From: Mesotaenium endlicherianum
Lineage: Eukaryota > Streptophyta > Zygnematophyceae > Zygnematales > Mesotaeniaceae
Direction of reading: 5' to 3'
Assembly (NCBI GenBank): GCA_009602735.1
Contig: WELA01002483.1
Coordinates: 103,003 to 167,002 of the forward strand
DNA length: 64,000 nt
Under the pieces are notes generated by a model, which searched no databases, had not been told where the DNA came from, and worked only from the letters and a program-made list of their open reading frames with translations. The position numbers and the translations under genes were made by a program. This document shows, piece after piece, positions 1 to 10,242 of this stretch. The first letter of the stretch is position 1. Every line of letters starts with the position of its first letter.

Positions 1-612
1 NNNNNNNNNNNNNNNNNNNNNNNNNNNNNNNNNNNNNNNNNNNNNNNNNNNNNNNNNNNNNNNNNNNNNNNNNNNNNNNNNNNNNNNNNNNNNNNNNNNN
101 NNNNNNNNNNNNNNNNNNNNNNNNNNNNNNNNNNNNNNNNNNNNNNNNNNNNNNNNNNNNNNNNNNNNNNNNNNNNNNNNNNNNNNNNNNNNNNNNNNNN
201 NNNNNNNNNNNNNNNNNNNNNNNNNNNNNNNNNNNNNNNNNNNNNNNNNNNNNNNNNNNNNNNNNNNNNNNNNNNNNNNNNNNNNNNNNNNNNNNNNNNN
301 NNNNNNNNNNNNNNNNNNNNNNNNNNNNNNNNNNNNNNNNNNNNNNNNNNNNNNNNNNNNNNNNNNNNNNNNNNNNNNNNNNNNNNNNNNNNNNNNNNNN
401 NNNNNNNNNNNNNNNNNNNNNNNNNNNNNNNNNNNNNNNNNNNNNNNNNNNNNNNNNNNNNNNNNNNNNNNNNNNNNNNNNNNNNNNNNNNNNNNNNNNN
501 NNNNNNNNNNNNNNNNNNNNNNNNNNNNNNNNNNNNNNNNNNNNNNNNNNNNNNNNNNNNNNNNNNNNNNNNNNNNNNNNNNNNNNNNNNNNNNNNNNNN
601 NNNNNNNNNNNN
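1..612. other. Assembly gap (N run)
   Basis: All bases are N. The sequence that resumes at 613 is already inside the extra gene of family B element B1, so the 3' end and 3' LTR of B1 fall in this gap. Confidence 0.99.
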
Positions 613-1295
613 GCTTCCCTGGCCAAGTACTCCCAGCTCCTTCTCTCAACTTCATTGTAAGCTGGCAGCAGTGTGAGGTAGAATTCCGTATCCTTAAAGC
701 TATCGGGCCGCATGCTCACCATCCGGATGAGTCTTTGATCTCCCACTATTCCCGGTTTGGGGACCGGCTTGTCCTCTGAATCATCTGCAAGATACCGGGC
801 CTGCTCTGCTGTATAGCCCACCATCTTGGCATAGTCTTCGTAGAGGACCACACCAGTGTGTGTCTCGATGTACCTATCCAGTGCTGCAGCTCCTTCCTTC
901 TGTAGCAGTGTTGTCTGTTCCAGCCTGTTGATCTTCTGGGCTGCCAGCAATGCTTCCTTCAGGTTATCGAAGTTTTGGCCACCCACCACAGTATACCTGT
1001 AAGTGGCCAAGCTCTTCTGTCTGTCCGCTTCAACCTTTTTCCTTTTCTCCTCCTCTGCCGCTGCCGCTTCTTCTTGTTGTTTCTTCTGCCTCTCCTCCTC
1101 AGCTTTCCTGAGGTTATCCGCTTCCTGATCCTTCTTCCTCTGTGCCTCTTCTGCCGCCTCTTGTTGTCTGCGGACCCTTTCCTGTTCTCTCCTGGTGAGG
1201 GACGTCGCCGCCAGCTCCTTCTGGTATTGCTCCATTGTCCTCCTGGCTTCTTCTGCCTTGCGCTTTCTGTCCTCCTTTTGTGTGGTGGGCGCCAT
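613..1295 (-). pseudogene. Family B additional gene (aORF), copy 1, cut by gap
   Basis: Sense-strand extra gene between pol and the 3' LTR of B1. It starts at the ATG at 1295 (MAPTTQKEDRKRKAEEARR) and continues into the gap. Residues about 8-105 are extremely rich in Lys, Arg, Glu, Gln and Ala and should form a coiled coil. A globular part follows (YRYTVVGGQNFDNLKEALLA; later LDRYIETHTGVVLYEDYAKM). No signal peptide or membrane segment is visible. It closely matches the copies at 10243-11659 and near 41-42.4 kb. I do not recognise the family. Its position resembles the env-like or additional ORFs of other plant LTR elements, but nothing in the sequence is envelope-like. Confidence 0.7.
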
Positions 1296-1326
1296 CCTGC
1301 ACATGTAACCAGGGCACAAGTTAGTA
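1296..1326 (-). promoter_or_regulatory. Putative 3' splice site and TACTAAC branch point before aORF, copy 1
   Basis: On the minus strand a perfect TACTAAC (1320-1326) lies about 22 nt upstream of TGTGCAG|G, which is followed at once by the aORF ATG (1295-1293). The same block is conserved in the other two family B copies. Splicing is an inference. Confidence 0.5.
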
Positions 1327-1379
1327 GGATATGGACCTTTGTCATAGGGATTGCAGGAAGTATGTTAGTATTAGTATAG

Positions 1380-1685
1380 TGGATTCGATGCTGTTTACCT
1401 TACAGGATGATTGCTAAAAGTTGACGTAGTTGCGATGCGCTAAACATAAACGTATGATTGTGTTGCAGGGTGACTTAAGTGATGTAGTGTTGTGCGAGGC
1501 CCTTTTTTCTTCAGCTCAAGGTGCTTTATGTGGGCTAGGCTGTCCCCTCTGTCGCTATGCTGACACTTATGATTCACGTAACTGTCCCTTTATCGCTCTC
1601 GCTCACTAACTGTCATATATTTCCCCCTCCAACTTAAATGGAGACAAGACCGCCTGTCACCTTCCCGTGTCAACTAAAATGACAG
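1380..1685 (-). other. Conserved pol-aORF spacer with internal polypurine tract (B1)
   Basis: Non-coding spacer between the pol stop and the aORF. It contains a purine tract, TTAAGTTGGAGGGGGAAA on the minus strand (about 1624-1641), nearly the same as the tract that precedes the family B 3' LTR (AAGTTGGAGGGAT). Several GACAG-containing repeats follow it. The equivalent spacers of B2 (about 11765-12092) and B3 (about 42480-42780) are similar. Confidence 0.55.
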
Positions 1686-4226
1686 TTATGAAGGGACTCC
1701 AGCGGCCCGAAGGTGGAACTGTTTCAACGCCCCTTTGGCATTGGTCAAGTGGTCCTTCAATTCCCAAGTGTCCCCCGAGGCATCGTAACCCTTCCATCGA
1801 ATGAGGTATTTCATGACATATTTAGACGATCGACGGACCGAGCGAGCGTCTAAAATCTCATCGACCTCATATTCCTCAGGGTCGCCGTCCCGGACAGCGG
1901 GGACCGGTCCCGGTTGGACAGGGAACCGACCTGTGAACAGTGTATCACCTTTGATGTACGGTTCCAGGAAGGAGACATTAAAGACCGGGTGCCCCTTGTA
2001 TTCAGCTGACATGTTCAGTTTGTAAGCATTCTGACCGACACGACGGACCACCGAATATGGACCGACCCAGACAGGGCCAAGCTTTTTCTTGACCACACCA
2101 GGGAGGTACAGGTGCTGAGAATGCAGTTTGACTAAATCCCCCTTGGAAAATGTCAGTTCCCGACGGTGTTGATTAGCGTATTTTTGTTGGTTTTCTTGGG
2201 CCGTGTGCAAGTTTCGTTGGACTTCTGACAGGGTGTCAGCAAACTCCTGAGTTAACTGGAGGGAGACCGGGTTGTCAATCCCTTCAGGGTGAGTTAAAGA
2301 TTCCCCTAGCACATCTAAAGGAGACTTAGGGACTCTACCCAGGCTGAGTTCAAAAGGAGTCTTGCCCGTTGACGCGTGCACCGCACTGTTGACCGCAAAC
2401 TGAATTTGAGGCAACAGGTCATCCCAATTATCTTGTTTTTGGTTAATATATGCTCTCAGCACCTCCTGCAGAACTCGATTAGTTCTTTCAGTCTGCCCAT
2501 CAGTCTGAGGGTGGTTTGCTGTGCTGAGCAGCTGTTTGACTCCCATTAACCCCATTAAAGCTCTCCAGAACTTAGAGGTGAATTTTGAGTCTCTGTCTGA
2601 GATGATATTAGAAGGTAACCCAAGTTGGCATACTACATGGTTGTAAAACTGTCTCGCTGTTTTGAGTGCAGTTACTTTGACAGTTGTGGGGATGAAAATG
2701 ACCATTTTTGTCAGTTTATCCACGACTACCAATATCAAATCTTGCCCATAGCAGTTCGTGGCAGTGTGACCACCCAGTCCATGAATATAGTTTTCCAGCG
2801 TCCAGCTGGGATGGGCAGTGGTTGCAAGAGACCTCCGGGTGGTGTGTGCCGAGACTTATTTCTCTGACACTGGTCACAGGATTTGACATATTTTAAGACC
2901 TCCCGGGGTAACCCCTCCCAATGATAATGTTTTGCCAGTTTGCCAACAGTTTTGGCCTGCCCCAAATGTCCACCCAGGAGACTGTCATGGGTTTGACTCA
3001 GTAAAAGAGACCTTATTTCCAAGTTATTAGGAACCACCAGCTTCAGCCTGCCTGAAGTGGTTTCAGTCACCCAGACCCCTCCCTTGAGGTTATACCCGAG
3101 TGCAGTAGCACGACACACACTAGTAGTGGGGCTGGGCTCAAATGTTGGGTCAGAAAGGTAGGCTTTCCTAAGTTGTTCTAGGAAGGACTTTGTCACCTTT
3201 AGTGAAGTGAGTGCACATAGGACTTTATCTACAGCATGCTGACTAAAGTTCCTTTCTTGCAAGTCAGGTATTCTAGAGAGTGCATCAACAGGATTCAACT
3301 TCCCTGGTTTGTAGTCGATCTGGACTTGGAACTGCTCCAGCATCTGGCTCCAGCGGTTCTCCCTCCTCGACAGCTTGGACTTCTTCTGAAAGTGAGTCAG
3401 AGCTAGATGATCTGTAATCACCTTAAAAGCTTTACCATGTAAGTATGCTCTCCACTATTTGAGTACATGAACGATAGCTAGCAGCTCTTTATCATGCACT
3501 GAGTAATTAATCTCCGCTGGATTAAATTTCATAAACTCATACAACACAGGATGCCACTCCTGCCGTAACTTACCATCCTTCGTGGTTTTGTCAGCAAGCT
3601 GCAACAAAATAGCACCCATGGCAAAATCAGAGGCATCAGTAACCACCTGCACCGGTTTGCTGGGGTCATACACGGCTAGCACTGGGGCAGAACAAAGGGC
3701 ATCTTTAAGGGTCTGGAAGGCAGCCTGCTGCTCTTCCCCCCACACATACCCTATGTCTTTCTTAGTAAGGTCAGTCAGTTTACTGGCCTTTGTGGAATAA
3801 TTCTCAATAAATCTCCTATAGTAGTTAGCCAACTCGAGGAAGGATCTAACTTCAGAGACAGACTGTGGTACTGGCTAGTCCCTTATGGTCTGGACTTTCT
3901 TAGGATCCACGCTGATGCCCTTTTACTGACAATGTGGCCTAAGAATTCAATACTGTATTCAAAGAAATCACACTTGCTCATTTTAGCATATAAGTGATTC
4001 GTTCTCAGAGTGTCCAGGACTGTCTTTAAGTGTTCAGCGTGCTGAGCGTCATCTTTAGAGAAAATTAAAATATCGTCCAGGAAAACTTGCACAAACTTAT
4101 CCAAATAAGGTCTGAAAATGTCATTCATAGCACCCATGAAGGTGGCAGGAGCATTAGTCAATCCAAATGGCATCACGTTGAACTCATAGTGTCCATAACG
4201 TGTACGGAAGGCAGTCTTGTGTTCAT

Positions 4227-5359
4227 GTCGTGCGTTAAGATCGGGTGCGCTTTGTCGGCATAAGCAGCACACAATAGACAAGCAGGCTTTGGTGCAATGA
4301 AGTCTATAATACAAATGGCTTTATAGCCAAAAAGCGAGTCGAGCGTCAAATGTTTTAATTAAGGGAAGTGTACTCTCCAGAGTGAGCACCTCAAGACTGT
4401 AATCTGGTAGGAAATCAACCAATGAAGTATGGCCCAAAAGATCACTGGAAGCACATCATGATCTTCAGAGTAGTCCTATGGCAAGGGCTTAAGCTGTGTC
4501 TTTGCTCACCACTTGTGAAGTTCTTCAAGTGACTGGAAGCCTAGAGGGCTTGCTCTTCACAAGAGAGTAACTAAGTGGTCCTCAAAACACAAGAGATGAA
4601 AGTGTAAGCTGTACTGATAATCTCTGTTACTTACACCTGGCATAATGGACTTCTAAAAGATGTCTCTTCTAGGGACATCTCTAGTATTTATACTCCTGGA
4701 AATTCGGCGGGTTACGCGGCGGATCCAATGCATGTAGTCATTCTAGGAGGCTCTCCTATGTCCACTAATGTGTACAAGGCATGTACTAGCACTCCTATAG
4801 GCTAGGCATTACTCAAACCAATCAAAGCAAGGTGCGTAGGATATGCTACATGTCCCTCATTGGCCGAGCTTACCTTGGGTGGTTCTACCTAGATAGCGCC
4901 TCAAAAGTGAATCTGAAAATTGAGGAAGCTTCCCCTAGGAGTAGGTGATGCAGTCACCAAGTTATAGCCTCAATGATGCACATATACTATGGAAATGCAA
5001 AGCTTATGCAGGCTAAGGGGCTCGCGGATTTGTGCGCACAAGCTAGGGGTTTTAGGGGGTCACGAATAGGCAAGAATGTGCACATTGAAACACACATTGC
5101 CCTTTGGTGAGGATCCGCTAGGGGCCGGTAGGTGACGCGGACTAGAAAGCTCATATCTCGCGCGATACATGACCAAATGACGCGAACCCGGTGCCATTCA
5201 GAAGGTGACTCGACGCGCTACACTTTGGTGACTTGGAAATTGAGAAAAGGTCAACATATGGATGCGGAAAGTCTGTGCAAAGTCGGCCTTCCTAGGTTGA
5301 TGGTTCACACATGTGGAGCTCGATTTCGTGCGGCAACCTCGACTCAATAAATCATGACA
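4227..5359 (-). mobile_element. Family D LTR unit inserted in B1 pol
   Basis: Foreign block inside the B1 reverse-transcriptase region, flanked by the duplication TTCAT (4222-4226 and 5360-5364). In B2 the same place is uninterrupted (about 21.32 kb). The 991 bp from 4369 to 5359 (TGTACTCTCC to AATCATGACA on the plus strand) match the LTR split by A2 at 26750-26771 plus 33457-34425. The remaining 142 bp (4227-4368) may be more LTR or leftover internal sequence. It looks like a solo or near-solo LTR of the same family as the GC-rich gag at 24.8-26.7 kb. Confidence 0.7.
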
Positions 5360-7401
5360 TTCATCCCCCTCAGCAATTTTGATTTGATGATAACCACTCT
5401 TGAGATCTATCTTACTGAACACCTTAGCACCAGACAGGGTATCAAGCAATTCTTCGATCCTGGGTAAAGCATACTTGTTCTTTACTGTAATTCTGTTCAG
5501 GGCTCTGTAATCCACACACATCCGCATACTGCCATCCTTTTTCTTAACAAATAGGATGGGTGCGCCGTAAGGTGATTTACTGGGAGAAATATAACCATTT
5601 TCCTCAAGCTCTGCAATCTGTGTTTTCAACTCCTCGCTCTCCACATAAGACAAGCCATACGTGCGTTGCCAAGGTGGCTGACTCCCAGGTAATAAATCAA
5701 TCCTATGATCTACTTCCCTCTTAGGGGGTAGTCCTGGAGGCATATTAAATACATCAGTGTACTGAGCAACAATTTTTGCAGCAGTAGGGTGCTCCGGAGG
5801 GCTTACCTTTTTCTCAACCACTTCTTCAGGTTGAGGAGGTACCTCTCTTAGCAGCAGACAGAACATTCTGTCTTCCTTCTGGTTCCAGCTTTTGACGAAC
5901 TCCATTGCATTCAGCAACTTGCATCCTTCTGGAAGCCTCTTCTTTTCCTTCATTTGCCATCCACACAGGACAAGAGGAAGAGCACTGGTGGGTGCCAAGT
6001 CAGTCTGCCCATCACTGGCTCCTCTCACTTTAACTGTACCTCTGCTCCAACACACTTCAGCTTGATGTCTATTAAGCCAGGACCTGCCTAGCACGAGATC
6101 ATAAAAGCCAGTGTTGAGTACCTCAAATGTAAGCGTTTCAGTTAGAACTGCAATGCCAGAACCTAACTGGACCTCAAGAGGCTTGGTTATAACTCCTCCC
6201 GGGATACTTGAGGCATCTCCAAGGAATATTTTTCTATTCCCTTGGGTGACAGTAGGCAGCCTTAGCCGCTTAACTAACTCCTTGTGGATAAAGGTATGTG
6301 ACGCCCCTATGTCAACAAATGCCCTCACCTTCCTACCTGCAATCATGCAATGCAGTAGGATGGGGGGGACTGTCTTTTCCTGACTTTCGCATTGTTCTCC
6401 TGACGTAGCAAAGAAATGTTGGACATCAGGTGGAACAAGAGCATCCAGAGTGTGCACTCTCTGGACGTCTATATTGCTGATGGTCTCCTTTATCTGGTTG
6501 TCAGGCATGCATAGTGAATCCAGTTCAGCAGGACCCATAATACCTGCTACGAGGGCAGCTAGAGACGACTCACTATCTCTAGCATCCTCACAGTCAGTAG
6601 ACTGGATTACTGACTGTTGCTCTCTTTTAAAGGCTGGTCTTTTCTCTCGACCTTTGGCACGTGCTTGAGTGGGCACTGTTCTCGGTAGTGACCCTTCTGC
6701 TGACAATGGTAGCAAGTGGATTTTGCTAAGGCTAATCTCGGCTTAGTCCTACCACCAGCCCTTCCATAGCCACCTCGAGAGGAACCACCTCTACCTTTAG
6801 ACTGAATGGCATTGTACTCATACTCATATTCATCACCCTGATCATCCTCAGCCTGGTCTCCTTCAATTGCATTGTAGGAACCGTGGGGTTTTTTGACAAT
6901 CTTAAACACCAAAGCGTTACTCTGGCGCTTGTGATTGAACTGCTGCTGATCCCAGGCGTCAGCATCCTGGATCAAGTCAGCTCGTTTTTCATACTTTTTC
7001 TCAGCAAAATGACCAGAGACCTCGGATTTCAAGCCATACCTGAAGTATGCTATCCTATACCGTTCTGGCAAATCTGGCTGCTTCATCATGTTCTCTTGGA
7101 ACTTTTGAGCAAACTCAGCAACCGAAGTGGTCTGCTTCAGTGTCAGGGAGATCATCGCATAGATAGCTTTCTCCTGCTGGTTGATGACATCAAACTTCTC
7201 ATGCAACTTCTCGACAAACTCTACCCACGTAGGGTCACCGAGTTGCCGAGCCTTACGCTCTTCCTTCCAGTAAAGCCACCAGTCTGCGGCACTGCCTTTC
7301 AGTAGCGCACCGGTGTGCCTGACCTTCTCGTAATCTTGCAGTTCTGGGTAGTTCTCCAGCCACTGCTCAACATCCGCGAGAAACTTGATCAGGTAATATT
7401 T

Positions 7402-8085
7402 TCAGTTTCCCTCAGGATCATAGTCCTGGGAAGGTTTCGGCTTGGGCTTACTAGGCCCTCGGCCACCACCACTAGTGGTGTGAGACCCCAGTTGGTCTCT
7501 GTCCCGCAGTAGGGACATTATGATTCTTTTGTCCTCCTGCTGGGACTGATACATGGTCGCCATTTGCGACTGCATCTGAACGAACAATGCTCCCAAGTCT
7601 ACATTTTGGGGTGGTAGATTAGCAAATGCAGCAGCAGCATTGGCATCTACTCGCTGAGTAGTGTCCTCAACAATCCCTCTTGCTCCTGCAGCAGCAATTC
7701 CTGCCGCATTCAGCCGGTCACGTATTTGACCTAGGGGTACATTGAGTTGTACAGCAGGAGGTGGGTTCAGAACATTGGCCCTTGATGCCATGAGTTCCTC
7801 GACAGTGCGCTCGTCAGCTGGCTGTCTTTCCCTCCTTTGTATATCTTCAGCGGCCTTTGCTACTTGTTCAGCTTCTAGCCTGGCTCTCTCCTCCTCAGCT
7901 TGCTGAGCTGCGACTGCGGCAATAGCAGCTGCCTCATCTGCAGCCTCCCTAGCTGCAATATCTGCTTCTGCTTCAGAATAGGTACGGGTTCCCGCTCCAT
8001 GGCTTTCCGCCTGGTTTTTTACATTCTCGTTATCTTGGTTCTCCATGTCTCGGGAGTTGCTAGTTTGGGACCTTGTCCTTACCAT
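7402..8085 (-). pseudogene. Family B gag, N-terminal part (B1)
   Basis: Starts MVRTRSQTSNSRDMENQ at 8085, just inside the primer site. A long Ala/Glu-rich helical region is followed by a Gly/Pro-rich linker (GGGRGPSKPKPKPSQ). The gag domain and zinc knuckle lie further along, at about 7.3-6.6 kb. The start codon is embedded in ATGGTAAGG, a strong 5' splice-site match that also occurs in B2 (24043) and B3 (45572). Part of a broken element. Confidence 0.8.
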
Positions 8086-8106
8086 ACAAAGAAGACTGTG
8101 ATAACT

Positions 8107-8118
8107 GCTCCGATACCA
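8107..8118 (-). other. Primer binding site of B1
   Basis: On the minus strand TGGTATCGGAGC follows the LTR end (TTCATTTCA) after one base. It is complementary to a tRNA 3' end GCTCCGATACCA, one base from the plant initiator-Met acceptor sequence. Family A uses the identical 12-mer. Confidence 0.85.
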
Positions 8119-8119
8119 C

Positions 8120-8838
8120 TGAAATGAATCGACTTACCAAATAAGCGATTAACAATTAATAAAGATCTTTATATCAGCAAGTAATCTTTATGGTATTTCC
8201 GTTAACTATTTAAACGGCAAAGGACAATACACTAGCAGAAAATAATACTCGTAAGTCAAATGCGAGTAAACTAGCATCAATAATGCAAATCAGTATACTC
8301 ATACATAAGCAAGGTTAGAAGACAGTGCGTATCAATGGCTTCTTGCCTTGGATTCAGATCGCTCTCAGTAAGTTGTACAAGAGAGTTGGCCTCGTTTCCG
8401 AATGCTGAACTCGAGAGCAATGCCTAGCATATGTACATGGAATGAGTTTACTGTTCAACGGTCAGTGCGATGGCACCGCCTACCCGGGAGTTAACCACGT
8501 TGGTAGGACCTCGGTTAACCAAATCCACCGCCATCTCCCATCATCCCGAATAGCCATCCATCATAGGGATGTCATCTGGCCATTCATCTAGCATATCATA
8601 CTTAGGTGTAAGTTAAGGCAGTTCGCTGCTACCGAGTACGGAAGTCAGCTGGCTGTCAAACAATGGGTCAGCAAGCTGACTTATATGGACTTCAGCCTGC
8701 TGCTTCCGGCTGAGTCATTAAACTGATAATTATGTAAAGTCCAGCAGACTGACTATTAACTAAAGTTCAGCAGGCTAAACTTAATTAACTATTGTATTTA
8801 AATGAATATTATATCCACTAATATACTAATTCATTACA
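8120..8838 (-). repeat. Family B 5' LTR of B1 (719 bp)
   Basis: Minus-strand LTR running from TGTAATGAAT (at 8838) to GATTCATTTCA (at 8120), with short inverted ends TGTAATGAA / TTCATTTCA. It matches the LTRs at 9523-10242 (opposite strand), 24078-24793 and 39791-40511. Sequence beyond 8838 is a protease-region fragment of another family B element. Confidence 0.88.
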
Positions 8839-9522
8839 AGGATCTTGTTCCATTTGATGTCCAACATTTATTTGCTAAGTCAAGAGAACAATGCAAAAGT
8901 CAGGAAAAGACAATCCTCCCAATCCTAGTGCATTGCATGATTGCAGGTAGAAAGGTGAGGGCATTTGACAAAGGGGCGTCACATACTTTTATCCATAAGG
9001 ACTTAGTTGAGCGGCTAAGGCTGCCTACTGTCACCCAAGGCAATAGAAAAATATTTTTGAACTTTATTAATTTATATATGTAAATGAATATTATATCCAC
9101 TAATATACTGATTCATTACACTAACCTTGCTTATGTATGAGTTTATCGATTTGCATTATTGATGCTAGTTTACTCGCATTTGACTTACGAGTATTATTCG
9201 CTGCTAGTGTGTTGTCCTTCGCCGTTTAACCAGTTAACGGAAAATACCGTAAAGATTACTTGCTGATATAAAGATCTTTATTAATTGTTAATCTCCTATT
9301 TGGTAAGTCGATTCATTTCAGAAGGCCAGCTGACAGACCTAGAGGGCTGTCCGCATCTAGGTCTAGATCTCAGTCTCCTGATCCTGAAGCCCCAGGAACA
9401 ACCCCCTAGGTGACAGGCTGAAAGGGGCAGTCAATGGGGGAGGCTGGTCACGTTCAGTTTCCTTATTTAAGACTTATGCAGTTTAATGTTGTCGAGGCGA
9501 CAACAAGTTAAGTTGGAGGGAT
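8839..9522 (+). mobile_element. Mosaic of plus-strand family B remnants (B4)
   Basis: 8839-9060 is a plus-strand piece of family B protease (FDVQHLFAKSREQCKSQEK, later [20 protein letters not shown]). 9081-9120 repeats the 40-bp LTR edge also seen at 8799-8838. 9121-9320 is the last 200 bp of a plus-strand LTR. 9321-9522 matches the stretch between aORF and 3' LTR in B3 (about 40512-40830, opposite strand) and ends in the polypurine tract. The order is not that of an intact element, so this is a rearranged remnant. Confidence 0.75.
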
Positions 9523-10242
9523 TGTAATGAAACAGTATATTAGTAGATATAATATTTATTTAAATATAATATATATTAAAGTTCAGGCTATTGAATTCTG
9601 GTTGTTAATCAGTCTGCTGGACTTTATATTTAATATCAGTTTAATGACTCAGCTGGAAGCAGCAGGCTGAAGTCAACATAAGTCAGCTTGCTGACACATT
9701 CTTTGACAGCCAGCTGACTTCCGTACTCGATAGCAGCAAACTGCCTCAATATGCATCTAAGTGTGATATGCTAGATGAATGGTCAGATGACATCCCTATG
9801 ATGGATGGCGATTCGGGATGATGGGAGATGGCGGTGGATTTGGTTAACCGAGGTCCTACCAACGTCGTTCACTCCCGGGTAGGCGGTGCCATCGCACTGG
9901 CCGTTGAACAGTAAACTCATTCCATGTACATATGCTAGGCATTGCTCTCGAGTTCGGCATTCAGAAACAAGGCCAACTCTCTTGTACAGCTTACTGAGAG
10001 AAACCTGAATCCAAGGCGAGAAGCCATTGATACGCACTGTCTTCCAACCTTGCTTATGTATGAGTTTACTGATTGCATTATTGATGCTAGTCAACTCGCA
10101 TTTGACTTACGAGTATTGTTCACTGCTAGTGTGTTGTCCTTTGTCATTTAACCAGTTAACAAAAAATACCATAAAGATTACTTGCTGATATAAAAATCTT
10201 TATTAATTGTTAATCGCCTATTTGGTAAGTCGATTCATTTCA
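9523..10242 (+). repeat. Family B LTR, plus orientation (720 bp)
   Basis: Runs from TGTAATGAAACAG to GATTCATTTCA, preceded by the purine tract AAGTTGGAGGGAT (about 9510-9522), so it is the 3' LTR of a plus-strand family B element. Its right edge cuts directly into the aORF tail of minus-strand element B2. Together with 8120-8838 it forms a pair of inverted 720-bp repeats. Confidence 0.88.

Larger units (their letters stand above)
613..8838 (-). mobile_element. Ty3/gypsy chromovirus, family B copy B1 (broken, 3' end in gap)
   Basis: Minus-strand LTR retrotransposon. Read from high to low coordinates the parts are: 5' LTR (8120-8838), tRNA primer site (8107-8118), gag from 8085 (Ala/Glu-rich coiled-coil N-terminus, retroviral-type gag domain, zinc knuckle [14 protein letters not shown] near 6.7 kb), aspartic protease, reverse transcriptase with the FLDD box, RNase H, integrase, C-terminal chromodomain (about 1.7-1.9 kb), and the additional gene (613-1295). 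The chromodomain and pol order place it in the chromovirus branch of Ty3/gypsy. It is a fossil with several coding disruptions plus one large insertion of family D sequence (4227-5359). It differs visibly from B2 at many sites, so it is much older than the family A copies. Confidence 0.9.

Noticed and set aside
959-1379. Long open frames on both strands over the aORF (for example a hydrophobic plus-strand frame 975-1379 and basic minus-strand frames).
   Set aside because: They are other-frame shadows of the repetitive Lys/Glu/Arg coding sequence. The Leu/Phe-rich plus-strand frame is the reverse complement of the coiled coil, not a membrane protein.
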